Shown here in pieces: positions 35,601-47,100 of a stretch of DNA of 64,000 nucleotides. Each line of letters opens with the position of its first letter. Position 1 is the first letter of the stretch. The notes beneath the pieces are model-generated. The model saw only the letters and a list, made by a program, of their open reading frames with translations. It had not been told where the DNA came from and made no database searches. Source of the DNA: Sporopachydermia quercuum (lineage: Eukaryota > Ascomycota > Sporopachydermiomycetes > Sporopachydermiales > Sporopachydermiaceae); assembly GCA_001599295.1 (NCBI GenBank), contig BCGN01000009.1, positions 597,002 through 661,001 on the forward strand, in the 5' to 3' direction. The position numbers and the translations under genes were made by a program.

Positions 35601-35922
35601 CATTCGAAAATACAGCCTGAACACTTATCCCAGTCGGTTGCTGAACTCAACAGAGGTTTACAATAAACAATTTCCATCTCAATAGGAAAGTGTTTTATAA
35701 TCTCATTGGACTAATAGAAAATTCTAAGCTGGTTATATCTACAATTGTCTTGAGAGGATCCTAATATCGAAGTAACTTCAAACTTGTATCAATTGGCCAC
35801 AGCAGCAATTGCCATCCTTTTGTCCAAGTAATCCCCAGTCAGCACATTAAAGCTCACACTTTTTCACTATAGCTAAAACGTCACCAATAATTATCTAGTG
35901 TTACCGTTCACATTCTAATACC
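32632..35922. other. 3.3-kb gene-free region upstream of the 775-residue ORF
   Basis: No convincing coding sequence: the only frame over 70 codons (34356-34574) lacks features. Visible structure: T-rich tract near 33060-33085, a perfect 11-bp hairpin at 33293-33322, (AGT)n around 33379-33401, and a GC-rich CGCACGTGCG palindrome at 34471-34480. It may contain a long regulated promoter or non-coding RNA. Confidence 0.4.
33293..33322. repeat. Perfect 11-bp inverted repeat, 8-nt loop
   Basis: TTAATATACTT and its exact complement AAGTATATTAA flank TCTCAACG. It lies 660 bp past the MET13 stop, so is too far for a simple 3'-end signal. Confidence 0.8.
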
Positions 35923-38250
35923 ATGGTTAAATCAGAAGCATACTCAGCAGTAAGTCCAGCTGCTTCCCAGAATTCTAGACTGACTTCTGATGATATCTCA
36001 ATTGCTACTACCACCATTGCAACTGTAGCCAAGAATGCTCGTTCATCTGAATTCTATCCCCTGACAAGAGCTGAGACTATTTCAACTCCTTATCATACAA
36101 GATCAAATATATCACCAAGACCAAATTTGAAATCACGTTCCACTTGGAGTAGAGTTTTCAGTAACTCAAAATCGCCTAGAAAGATTAAGGCTGAGAATGT
36201 TAAAAGTGATATTGATGCTAATAGCAATGATAGCGTTCAAAGAATTACCTCTGAGGAGGAAACTGATAAATTTGAAAGTGAAATAGAACTTATGAATAGC
36301 GAAGAGTCACCAATAGATATTTATCCTATTAAATCTCAACAAAGCAGTCAATCGTCACGTCCAAAGCTACTTTCAAGGTTGAAAACATTTAGTCTAAGGT
36401 CATTCAAGTCGTCATCATCGTCGTCGTCAATAGCATCGGCAGATGCATTGCCAATGGAACAAAGTAATAGTCTAACAAGGTCAAGAACATCAACCGTGTC
36501 ATCAAGAAGACAGAGAATTCCTGCATCAGTGAATAGTTCCAATAGCAGTAGCATCTTTCTTATCAAGGCTCAAGATATACCATTAAGAAGAGCCAATACA
36601 TCAGATTCATCGGAAATAACTGGAGCCTCGACAGGAACTTCGATCACACCTTCTTCACATTTTTCCTTATCAAAACAAAGAAGTATTGATCATTTGAATA
36701 ACAAGAAGGACTCTCAGAAACAAATTGTTGATGGACCAACTTCACCATTATCTCCTGCTTTTTCTTCTAGCTCGTCAATTGCTAACAGACAGAGAATTCC
36801 ATTGAGGTCGCACCTATCATTCAATGTAGGATCTGCTGATAATCAGAATAGATCGTCTACTCTTAACTATGATAAGCATAATATCAATTCAAGCCATAAT
36901 GATTTTAGATTTAGGATTGATCCTCATTCTTCCCCTTCACAGCAAATGAAAATGAAAAGATACTCAACAACTCATATTGATTATATGGGCTCAAGGTATT
37001 ATAATCATAACAAACCAACTAACAGCTCTATCAGTAATCATCAGAAGAAAGGTCATATCAGCAATAGCTCTCTTGGCAATACGTTTACAAATTTTGATAT
37101 TATCACTTCTGATAGTTCTAATAATCCTGGGATATCGAAATATTCAAAGTCTTCTCCCTCTAGTCCTAATCCTTATGTTCATCCTAATCCTATACTGACC
37201 CCTACTGGTTCTCCTTCAATGAAATCATCATCAAGAACATCAGCAATAAAAAGCTCAACTACTACTTCATCTTCAAACTATCAAAAAATAACAAATGAGC
37301 TATCAAAACTAACGGATTCAAACTCAGCTAATTATTGCTATGATCAATTCTTATTAACGCTTGATCAACTAAGGAATACCACTCCTGACACTCCAATACC
37401 TTTCATGAAACCTTTGCCTTCATTACCATTAGCCATAGACAATTCATATAATTCAACAGGCCAGTCATTCTGGGATAGTAGGAAAAGTTCCAATGGTTTT
37501 GAAAAAGTAGCTAAAAAATCAGGAACAAAGAAAAGAAGCTCGAAAATATGCTATCAAGAGAAATATGAAGAAAATCAGAATATAATTCTGTATAGCAAGC
37601 AGCTGACTTATAAGCAGTTTCTAAAAGTATGGAGATCAAAAACACTCAATATGATTGAAGATTTTCTAATCGATCAACAAAATAGTAATAATAATAATAA
37701 CAGTGAGGAAAATATAATAGAAAGTAACAATAATATATTGAGTGTATTATGCCAAAGCTTTCTGAATCCTTCAATTATTCATGGCCATGAATTAATTCTA
37801 TCGTCATCATGTAATTATTTCTCAGTTTTGCTTCTATGCAAACAAGTTGATATATGGGCAATTGCAACAGTACATATGGATATACCATTCTATGTTTTAT
37901 CAAAGAATAATATGATATCGCATATTTATGATTATGATGGGGCAACAAATATAATACCTTTATTATATGGGACTCTGAAATCAATACCTGATCAATCATT
38001 CCCAATGGTCTATATTGGAGATGAAGAGCTCACTGAGGATGTTGGTAAGGAAACAATGAGAGTTTTGAAGAAAGGAGGAATTGTTGAATTTTTTGGTTCG
38101 TTGAATAAAATGAAGATATTGATTGATCTTGGGTTTAAAATTGAATATTGGGCAAGGATTAGATGTATAGGTAATGCTTTGATTGAGTATTTAGGTCCTT
38201 ATTATAAGTGTGGTACGTTGGTTCAGGTGATAGCAACCATGTTAGATTGA
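35923..38250 (+). CDS. Serine-rich protein of unknown function with a methyltransferase-like C-terminal segment
   Basis: 775 residues; not recognised. Residues 1-500 are low-complexity, Ser/Asn/Arg-rich with many R-x-x-S sites (for example LTRSRTSTVSSRR), typical of a phosphoregulated disordered region. Residues about 545-775 are ordered-looking: YSKQLTYKQFLKVWRSKTL, a hydrophobic block VDIWAIATVHMDIPFYVLS, then DGATNIIPLLYGTL, FPMVYIGDEEL, MRVLKKGGIVEFFGS, LGFKIEYWARIR and a basic/hydrophobic end. The order strand - D - MRVLKKGG - strand resembles the back half of class-I SAM methyltransferases, but I see no GxGxG motif I, so it is at best degenerate. A poly-Asn stretch sits at about 588-600. 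Intronless as read; the ATG at 35923 is the first in frame. Confidence 0.75.
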   Translation: MVKSEAYSAVSPAASQNSRLTSDDISIATTTIATVAKNARSSEFYPLTRAETISTPYHTRSNISPRPNLKSRSTWSRVFSNSKSPRKIKAENVKSDIDANSNDSVQRITSEEETDKFESEIELMNSEESPIDIYPIKSQQSSQSSRPKLLSRLKTFSLRSFKSSSSSSSIASADALPMEQSNSLTRSRTSTVSSRRQRIPASVNSSNSSSIFLIKAQDIPLRRANTSDSSEITGASTGTSITPSSHFSLSKQRSIDHLNNKKDSQKQIVDGPTSPLSPAFSSSSSIANRQRIPLRSHLSFNVGSADNQNRSSTLNYDKHNINSSHNDFRFRIDPHSSPSQQMKMKRYSTTHIDYMGSRYYNHNKPTNSSISNHQKKGHISNSSLGNTFTNFDIITSDSSNNPGISKYSKSSPSSPNPYVHPNPILTPTGSPSMKSSSRTSAIKSSTTTSSSNYQKITNELSKLTDSNSANYCYDQFLLTLDQLRNTTPDTPIPFMKPLPSLPLAIDNSYNSTGQSFWDSRKSSNGFEKVAKKSGTKKRSSKICYQEKYEENQNIILYSKQLTYKQFLKVWRSKTLNMIEDFLIDQQNSNNNNNSEENIIESNNNILSVLCQSFLNPSIIHGHELILSSSCNYFSVLLLCKQVDIWAIATVHMDIPFYVLSKNNMISHIYDYDGATNIIPLLYGTLKSIPDQSFPMVYIGDEELTEDVGKETMRVLKKGGIVEFFGSLNKMKILIDLGFKIEYWARIRCIGNALIEYLGPYYKCGTLVQVIATMLD

Positions 38251-40056
38251 ACAGGGGAAGGACTGGATGGCGGTGCTAATATTTCGCTGTTAATATAGCA
38301 CTTTCGATATCAAAGACAATCGGCATCCCTATGGCATTGGTTATGTGAAAATAAATATGTTGGAATTAGAATAATTGAACTAGAGCAAAGCAATCAGATG
38401 AGTCAATCTACTCTGATGAAATAGAGACAACAGACGCGATTATAGGTGAACAAAAAACTAGAAATCTTTATAATCAATTTTATATACCAAAATCAAGCAA
38501 TATATATATGAGTTTAGAAAGATAAGTAGTGAGGCTGAACATATTTCAGTCAAACAGCTGTAACAGTAAACGGTAGCCTAGAAGGTAAATATGTCAAGAG
38601 ATTTCTAGTTTAATTGAAGAATATTCATTCTTTCGTCTCAGTGGGTTGCTTTATTTCTGGATTTATTCTTCTATATATGTCATCTTCTAGAGCTGATTTG
38701 ATCAATTGCCTTCAGTCGCTAGCTCTTTCTAATGTTTTCCATCATGGATAATAAAACTAATAAAAACTGAAGTTATTATCCTTAGTTTGCTATCAATCTC
38801 TATTTAAACAGAAAAAATGGATGATATTTCAATAACAATAAAGGCTGAGATTATCCTCATATTTAGATAGTTGATCAATCCAATTCATTTACAGATATTA
38901 TCAGCAATCACCAGCGGGGATCAGGCAAAGTGTTTCAGTTGATGAATTTGAAGGTTCTCTTACATTGTAATAGTATCATCATCATCATCATCATCCCATC
39001 ATCGCCATCATCATAAAAGCATGGAATTAAGACAAAGAAATTGATTAATGAATTAGCGGAAAACGTGAACCAGGAAGAATTCCTTGATTTCGATAGATAT
39101 CAATTAAGTCGGTAAAGGAACTGTTGAAAGAAATGCCGAAAAAGGGAAGAGATATTGGAGTTGAATGTAATTGATATAAGCGAATATAAAAGAATGTAGA
39201 ATATGTAGTAGAAGAAACTGACAGTCACTCTAACATATGTTACCATAATCACTGACAATATTCACATTTATATTTTCATTTCAGTACCACCTCAACTCGT
39301 TCATCTTATCTTTCACCTGAAAGTTGAAAAATTACTTTGCTTCATGACAATTGTCCCCATACAATTAACAGTTGATGTTTTATTTGTTTCTATATACAGT
39401 TGAAAAATTCCCAATAATCTCAAGTAAGCCAAACCAGAAGATATGAAGATTGAAATGGAAATCAAAACAAGAAGGAAGTAAAGAAAAAAAAAAAAAGAAA
39501 AGATAAAATGGAAAAAATAATTCTCGTCACGCAGTTGAGGCAAAATTCAAAGAAATAGAAGATTAAAAGGATATATTAGCCTTGACTTCATTTGCTTTTA
39601 ACCCATCGTTAAAAGTGATCTGTAAACAGAATTGGAGTTGATTCATTGTTCGAATTGACTTTCATATAAAAGAAAATGCATAAGAGAAGTATCGATGGTT
39701 AGAGTAGAAAGACAATAGATAATAAACTTGATTTCTATGCCCTATATGATAAACATGAGTGAGCATTGAGTGGATGGCTAATCAATTCACATAGCAAACA
39801 TTATCAACACTTCCTGTCATATTCTATCAAAACTGTGTAACAGATGAATTATCATCTCTTCATCTCTTCACATCTCACACCTGCCTACCATCATCAGATT
39901 TCATTCCTTTAACGTTATCACATACGAATAACCTCTAAGTCCTGTGCTGTAGAACAATAAACAATAAAAAGAACCCAAACAACACATATACCAATAACTA
40001 ATAATCATTAACCAGCTATTCATTCAAATCCTATATAATAGTTTCAGTTGATCTAT
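38251..40056. other. Convergent intergenic region, 775-residue ORF / CHO1
   Basis: 1.8 kb, T-rich and A-rich, with an ATC microsatellite. Open frames here (for example 39313-39543 minus) are short and featureless. Confidence 0.5.
38975..39013. repeat. ATC trinucleotide microsatellite
   Basis: Seven perfect ATC units (38975-38995) followed by an interrupted CCATCATCGCCATCATCAT extension. Non-coding. Confidence 0.9.
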
Positions 40057-40893
40057 CTAGAGCTTAGGAATCTTCAAACTCTTTGAAATCATTGCACATC
40101 CACTGATAATAAATACACCAACAAATGGATGGAACTTGAAGGGTAAATAGCAATCGTTGAAGAAAACACCACCAAAAATAACGTTATCACTACCTGATCT
40201 TCCCAATTTCACTATCAAGAACATAACTCCGACAATAATCAATGTTGTAGGGATAGGTGTTCCCTCAAAGTACTTTGATTTTCCTCCATTATCCTTGGGA
40301 ATTTTAGCAACTGTCACATTGAATCTTGCTAAACGTGTCAATCCGCAAAGAACAAAAAAGCCAAGAACTAGTTGATCAATAGTCGAGTTATATCCAATAG
40401 AATAAGCAATTGATGCTGGTGCCACACCAAAACTAATCAAATCAGCTAAGGAATCAAGTTCTTGACCCATCAAACTTGCTTTCTTCCTAAGTCTAGCAAC
40501 TCTGCCATCTAAGAAATCAAAAAACAATCCAAGTAAAGTATAAATCATAGCAATTATTATATACGAATTGCAGCCATGTTCCTTGAATTTGATGCAGGAA
40601 ATAACACTGGAAAATCCACATAATCCATTGAGCAAAGTAATGAAATCTGCCATATGTAGGTTTCTCACTAATGAGAAATGACGATCGTCAGAGTCAAATT
40701 TGACAAAATCTCCTTCATCAGGTGCTTCTAACGGCGGTAAAGAGCTCAATGACAATAATGAAGATCTTCGGCGTATTATTTTTGTTTGAGTGCCCTTGTA
40801 GGTTCGTGTCTTGATAGTTGTAGTTGATGAGACGTCAACACCTGTAGCTGCTGGTGAGCCTGGTGTGGAGTCAATAGCGGATTCTGATGACAT
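40057..40893 (-). CDS. CHO1: CDP-diacylglycerol-serine O-phosphatidyltransferase (PS synthase)
   Basis: 278 residues from the ATG at 40893. Multi-pass ER enzyme condensing CDP-DAG and serine to phosphatidylserine. It has the CDP-alcohol phosphotransferase signature D-x2-DG-x2-AR-x8-G-x3-D-x3-D: Asp126, Asp129, Gly130, Ala133, Arg134, Gly143, Asp147, Asp151 (FDFLDGRVARLRKKASLMGQ onward). RNLHMADFITLLNG before it and GCAMISKSLKIPK at the C-terminus match yeast Cho1 (276 residues) almost residue for residue. The frame extends to a TTG at 40911, but 40893 is the first ATG and gives the family length. The N-terminal 70 residues are Ser/Thr-rich, the region phosphorylated in yeast Cho1. Confidence 0.97.
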   Translation of the reverse strand: MSSESAIDSTPGSPAATGVDVSSTTTIKTRTYKGTQTKIIRRRSSLLSLSSLPPLEAPDEGDFVKFDSDDRHFSLVRNLHMADFITLLNGLCGFSSVISCIKFKEHGCNSYIIIAMIYTLLGLFFDFLDGRVARLRKKASLMGQELDSLADLISFGVAPASIAYSIGYNSTIDQLVLGFFVLCGLTRLARFNVTVAKIPKDNGGKSKYFEGTPIPTTLIIVGVMFLIVKLGRSGSDNVIFGGVFFNDCYLPFKFHPFVGVFIISGCAMISKSLKIPKL

Positions 40894-41955
40894 TTCTAAA
40901 TATGTTTCCAAATGGCTTCTCTTACAAGGAAGAATTGGACTTTGAGTGTAGAACTTCTATGAGATAGATACTGATGGTCAATGCTTGATACTTAAAGAAA
41001 CTAGTTGTTTCAATGATATCTACCAACCTGTGTATTAATAGCATCAACTACCGCAATTGATTTCTATCAACGTCACTGCTTACTTAAAGTATCCTAATTA
41101 TCTGTACTATGAAAATTCAGCGAAATAAACAAAAACTGAGCTTCGATTGGTTTCCTGAATAAATAGCTTACGATTTAGAGACAATTCAACAGTTCTTTCT
41201 CATTCATGAAAATCCATTAGTTGATTGATTGATACTTCAATTGCTCTTGATTTCACTATCTTATTTTGTAAACGCAAAACATTTTTGCCTCGTTTTCATA
41301 TGGTAGTCTTCGTGGTTAGTATTAAAGTTAGAGTACAGAAACTCTAATCAAAAATAGGGATCGAGGGGGGAGGTGGAGAGATGTGAATGTGATTTGCTGA
41401 TGATGTAATAATTAAACAAATGTGAGGGGCTAAGGGGCTTGTTGTGGCTGGCAAGAACAAGTAGAAGAGCACAGGGGGCTTCGCGAGGCTTAGCATAGAA
41501 TCTCCCATTCGAAGGGGAGTATCAAGATGGAGCGAGGAAAAAGTAAAATAAATAGAAGAGGGCAAATAGGTAAAATTTGAGCCCATGCTAAAGTGCTAAT
41601 TGTTGGATTAGTAAGGAAGGCGTGATAATAAATGTGAATGTATGAAGGAACTAAGATTCATGATGATTATATACCAGTAATACAGCAACTGACAGGTACC
41701 TCTCATTTAGATGTTCACTATGTAGAAATAAACTGTTCTAGAACAACCGAAAAGGAACCGGAAGATCCTTAGCTTTATAAAACCTACAAAGATGGTTATT
41801 TGATAATGGACCAAATACATTGTTACAGTAAATACTATTAAACACATTCCACCATCCTTACCCGCAATCCGTCCTTTTTGCCCTTTAATCCAATTCTAAT
41901 AACAAAAATAAATAAACCCACGAAGTAACCAAAAGAATAAGTGAACTAAGGTAAT
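40894..41955. other. Intergenic region between MET30 3' end and CHO1
   Basis: 1.06 kb, CHO1 promoter plus MET30 3' end. A short G-rich plus-strand stretch (about 41360-41480) stands out in base composition. No exact inositol-response element (CATGTGAAAT) was found; the nearest is ATGTGAA around 41382, lacking the E-box. Confidence 0.45.
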
Positions 41956-44106
41956 TCAAAGCTCATCAAAAGCATAGAATCTAACAACACCATCATCACC
42001 ACCAGATGCAAATCCGGAATCATCTAACGCCACACATGATACAGGTCCTTCATTATGACCAAAAGTATGCATACATTTTCCACTTTCTAGATCCCATACT
42101 TTTACCATACGATCATGGGCACCGGAGACAATTCTGAAGTTATCAGCACTGATATCCCAAACGCCTTCGACATGACCAAACAACGTTCTCACACATTTAC
42201 CGCTTTCTGTATCCCATATTTTAATGGTATTATCAAGTGATGATGAAATAATATGAGAAGGTCGTTGGGTGAGATTGTTACATTCGCTGTATGAAATAGA
42301 TGATAACCGACGTTGTCTGATTCTTGGGCTTGATGTCTCATCGTCTTCTGATTCTCCTGTATTGTTTGGTTGTTCATCTTCCGACACATCACCTTCGAGG
42401 TGTTCAATATTCATAGGGATTACACATTGTACTTGACCCAAATGTCCCATAGCATTACCCCCAGATAGAACCTTTAGACACTGTTTTGTTTCCAAATCCC
42501 AGATTCTAATAGTAGTATCATCCGATCCACTGAACAAGGTGTTCGATCCACGATGCAACTTGACCGAGTTCACCCATCCAGTATGACCCCTTAAGGTAAA
42601 ACATCTACGGTTCTCGATGTTCCATAACTTGATAGTATGATCAGCAGCACCGGAAACAATCAGCTTTCTCCTCTTATCACAGTCGACGCTCAGAACTCCA
42701 TCAGTGTGTCCCTTATATGTTGCAACGCAATCGCCAGTATAATAATTCCATACTTTCAATGTACCATCCATAGAACCAGTGATAAGCTTTTGATCGTCGA
42801 AAACAAGAGCTCGAACACCTCTGGAATGGCCAGTAAGTGTCCGAACGCACTCTCCCGTTTTCAAATCCCACACTTTAACAGTACAATCGTATGAACCAGA
42901 AATTAGGTACTCGTGGTTGAATTGTATACAGATAATACCATCTCTATGACCGTGAAACTCGTGAAGCTTATATTGTCCCTTCCTCCAATTTCGTTCTACT
43001 TTGAATCTCTCAGAATATACATCTTTCCATGGTCGGGTCTTTGGTTCTGTTTGATTGAATAGTAGATCGACTTCCTGGTTTGTTGTTTCTCCATTTTCGA
43101 GCTTTAACCGTTTGGCTTCCGGAGCCTTTTCTTCTTCAGCTTTCCTTTTGGCTTGTTGTTCAGCTTGAAGCTTTGCTTGTTCGAATTTCCTCTTTTCGTC
43201 CATTCTTGCTTTATATTGACGTAAACGGGCCATTTGCATTAACGGTAAACCCCATCCACATTTCTCGCATTTTCTGTCAATGTGTTGTTCGCACATATGA
43301 TGCCACACTCTATCATCATCAGCCATTTGTCTCCATTTACGTGAAACTTGAGCTGCTTTGCATAGACTAACGCAATCAAGATAACATAGCACCTTCAGAG
43401 CTATTTCAACAGGCAAAACGTTGATGAAATCGATTTTGATCAAGCGATTAACTTCCTGACTAATTTGAGATAATTGTGGAAAACAACATTGGGCTAAAAT
43501 ACCTTGAATGATCAAATCACGATGGACTCTTGGAGCAGCTGAGAAAATAGACCAAACATGATTAACAGCTTGTTGATCACTTTTTGATAATTTTTCCAAC
43601 TGACCTTGAATCCTTTCCATCTGCTGCTGGTCTGCTTGTCTATTGCATGTAATCTCAGGGTTATGTCGATAGCAGTATTCATGGTATACGGACAGTGACT
43701 GGCCTTGTCTGGATGATGTGCTATTGCTGTTATCCTCCAGGGAAAAGCTGAACCTGGTGTTGTCGGAATTGTTGATATTGAAGGTAGATACGTTGCTAGA
43801 AGCAGAAGACTCAAATTCAGTTCCAGTATGCGTTGAAGAATCTAGAATAGGTTTGATGTCTGGGGATGTTTCGATTGATTCATTCTCCACATGCTTATTT
43901 CTGTCGTCGGTTTCCTTATCGTTAATACCAATTATTGTGGCCTTATTTGCTTCGCTTTTGTCTTCATATTTTGAAGCGCCTTTACCGCTCTTTGATTCTA
44001 ATTGGTACTGGCTAGGAATGTATTTTGATAGAAAAGGGGTCACAATAGAAGGAGTAGACGATATCGTTGATGACGGTATCTGTCGTTTGCTGTCTTTTGA
44101 CTCCAT
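41956..44106 (-). CDS. MET30: Met30-type F-box/WD40 protein, SCF ubiquitin ligase substrate receptor
   Basis: 716 residues. A YCYRHNPEI motif at about 145 and FPQLSQISQEVNRLIKIDFI at 209-228 precede the F-box (about 226-270, INVLPVEIALKVLCYLD). MCEQHIDRKCEKCGWGLPLM, diagnostic of Met30 rather than Cdc4, follows. A charged helix (about 300-345) leads to the WD40 propeller from about 375 to the end, with repeats ending WDLKTGEC, WNYYTGDC, WNIENRRC, WDLETKQC, WDTESGKC and WDLESGKC. A Ser/Glu insert interrupts the propeller at about 560-590, as in baker's yeast. Met30 targets Met4 and, on cadmium stress, is dissociated from Skp1 by Cdc48. Confidence 0.96.
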   Translation of the reverse strand: MESKDSKRQIPSSTISSTPSIVTPFLSKYIPSQYQLESKSGKGASKYEDKSEANKATIIGINDKETDDRNKHVENESIETSPDIKPILDSSTHTGTEFESSASSNVSTFNINNSDNTRFSFSLEDNSNSTSSRQGQSLSVYHEYCYRHNPEITCNRQADQQQMERIQGQLEKLSKSDQQAVNHVWSIFSAAPRVHRDLIIQGILAQCCFPQLSQISQEVNRLIKIDFINVLPVEIALKVLCYLDCVSLCKAAQVSRKWRQMADDDRVWHHMCEQHIDRKCEKCGWGLPLMQMARLRQYKARMDEKRKFEQAKLQAEQQAKRKAEEEKAPEAKRLKLENGETTNQEVDLLFNQTEPKTRPWKDVYSERFKVERNWRKGQYKLHEFHGHRDGIICIQFNHEYLISGSYDCTVKVWDLKTGECVRTLTGHSRGVRALVFDDQKLITGSMDGTLKVWNYYTGDCVATYKGHTDGVLSVDCDKRRKLIVSGAADHTIKLWNIENRRCFTLRGHTGWVNSVKLHRGSNTLFSGSDDTTIRIWDLETKQCLKVLSGGNAMGHLGQVQCVIPMNIEHLEGDVSEDEQPNNTGESEDDETSSPRIRQRRLSSISYSECNNLTQRPSHIISSSLDNTIKIWDTESGKCVRTLFGHVEGVWDISADNFRIVSGAHDRMVKVWDLESGKCMHTFGHNEGPVSCVALDDSGFASGGDDGVVRFYAFDEL

Positions 44107-47100
44107 CTTGAATTATACGCTTAAAGTGAAAAACTAATCTTCGAATGTGTCGCTAGTACTGTGATAAGAAATATTCAATAACCATCAACAATAACAACAA
44201 ATTAGAAACGTATTTCGTTATGCTCTCCTATTAATAATGATACTCTCTTCTCTTCTTACTATTCTTATTATCCTACCAACAAATGGTTCACCTTGCTTTT
44301 TTTTGGGGAAAAATAATATCCTACTCTAATTATTATTTAGCTACTTCTTCCTAACAATCAACGTTGTTGTTCCGTTTATTATGATATCTTTTTCAATCCT
44401 GTTATCTTTCGTTCTCTGACTCACACGATGCACCAAGTCGAAACTGCAATGCAAGAGACAAACGAAAATAGGCAGTGGATGTAAAAAGCAGAGGAACCAA
44501 ATTAACCTTTTGTGATTTTAACTAGTGTTTTGATTATGATTGTAAACCAACCACCAAAAGGAAAAGTATTAAAAGAAGGTATACGCTTTGGATTTATTTC
44601 AAAGATGTAAACAAAAAGATCAACGAATCGCAGATTCATTCATTGCTTTGATATATATTTATTTCTTATAAGGCGATTAACCCCTCTATTAAAAGAATTC
44701 TTGTCTGATAAACAAATTGTAGCTAATAGTAAAAAAATGACCCATACACGTATCAGAATGACAAAATGTAAAGTTTGAAGCCTAATTAAGGAGTATGCAA
44801 TATTAATGCAGACCTTGGGCGATTGATATGGTAGTAAAGTTAAGGTTTCGCAAGACTAACAATAGGGTTTATGTATGTACATGTGAAATCTAAATAGCGT
44901 ATATCATGTGACTTGAACAAATAAATAGCATTCAAAAGTAATTTGGTTGAGAATCGTATGAAAGTGCGTGCTAATTCGTAAGAATTAAAGTGTTGTATTT
45001 TCTTAAACATTGAAATTTAGAATATCTTATGATAGAATTAGTAGAATAAAGTACCTGAATTGAAAATTAGTATAAACATTTGCTTCTGAATAAGGAAATT
45101 TTTCTTTGGATAAGAATAAGAATGTAATGAAATATATCAAATCCGATCATTGACTGATCTTTAGTGTAGTTTTGGTATGCTGTTGTCTCGTAGCCATATA
45201 GGTTATGTTCAGAGGGTTTACTTGAATGATGCAATCTAGAGAAGAGGGAGAGAATATTGTTTTAGATGAGGAATAGTGCAGGAGATGAGAACAACGATAA
45301 GAAGATACAGAAGAGAGTAAAAGGGTAAGACTGAAACAGGAAGGCCTGATAAACATAGGAAGGACACAAGAATGTGTCAACATTTAGGTACTAGTGATAT
45401 AATATAGATTTGTAGTTATTATGGCAGAACTGTGGAATATGAATCTCTATTGAATAATAAGTTAATTGATCAATAAATAGAGAATTTTCTCAGGAGATTG
45501 ACAATTTTTGATCCGCATTATATGCGGTTGAAGTTACCTATTGAATACTTTCTTCATCTTGCCATGAACTGTTTGGAGATGAGTCAAATTAGCCTTTAAA
45601 CCAGTGAAACTCGTTAACAAGAAATAATTGCTGACTGGAAAGTCTATTTCAATAGAAAACCCGTTGAAAACGAAGAGTTCAAATTGTAAGTTGGAAGCCG
45701 TATATAAGATTCATTCATCTGCATTTCACCTAATTGATAGATGATAATGAAAATACGCATAATTCGAACGGCAATAAACGTCAAAAAAGCACGAGCTACC
45801 TCATAACAACATAACTTATTTACGAATCAGCTTGCAAGCAGCAATTTTATCATTTGCTAGAAATAATACCTTTCAAATGTTTGCTGATCATTCAGCAGGA
45901 GGAATTTTTGATCTTCAGACACGGAGATGTGAAAATTTCATTGATGTGTCAGTAGCAACTCTAAAAGCGTAATTTAGTCTGAAGGCGCAGACCTTTTTTC
46001 CATTTGCTTGATAGAAAGAAAATTCTTTGTGGCGTGAGAACCCTTTTTCGTCTATTTTAGGATAAAACCGGTTTAACAATGTGGCAAACTTTACCAATTA
46101 GGATTGAATAATCATTTGCAATATTTTGCTTTCTCCTGCATAGATGCATAATCATGCATGAGATGTTATATGAATACAACAATACGAAGATGAGACAGAA
46201 ATGTGATGCAGAATAATGAATGATTGATCAATCGTTGGAATTGAAGTACATTTGTATTGCTTTTATGGACAACGAGCGTTTGATTTTCTTTCCATTCAGC
46301 TGTTATTTCTGGTGTTTTAAAACTTGTCGACTTCGGCTGCAGCTGGAAGCGGCAAGAGAGCTACTTGAATACTTGGAGATGTTTCATACATGATTCCTTT
46401 TATGCAACAGGAGCAGGTTGGGTCCAAGGAAATAACGAGAAATGATCAAATTATGAACGGAAAACGCAGAAGGTAGTCGCACGTTTATTGATTAAGCTGA
46501 CTTAAGCATCTACAATTACTGTAATTACTACTTTTGCTATGAATTCCACTTTTAGGCAACACATCAGCAATCTACTACAAGAATACCAACATCTCACTAT
46601 ATACAGTCAATACTTCTTTCTGCGAAATCATGAATAACAAAACGAATAAACCGGAAATATCTCCATAATCCAAGCNCTTATACCATAGTTGGGCAATTGT
46701 AAGTATCGACTAACGAGTGGTGTATAACGACATATTACTTTATACACTATAGAAACAGCTAGTTGTCTTGTCAACTACTATCCTTCATCATCTCATCAGG
46801 AATACTACTGTTTGCAAGCTATTTTGTTTATTCTCATCGAAATTCAATTAAACCTTCGTAAATGTCAGTCTCCCCAGTAATGACCAAACTTCAATCAGTT
46901 GAACTTTTTTTTCTATATGAAAGGAGTAAAATCCTTTCTTTCGTTGTATATCTCTCATTTGTTGAAAATCGAATCTCGAATCTCCTCTTCTTTTGGCCAT
47001 CTGGTTATAGTACAAGATACCGATCGATCACCAACAAAGTGCATCCTCATTACCAACAAATATTCTTGGAAGAACTAGTAAAGTAGAAAGCATTGTAATA

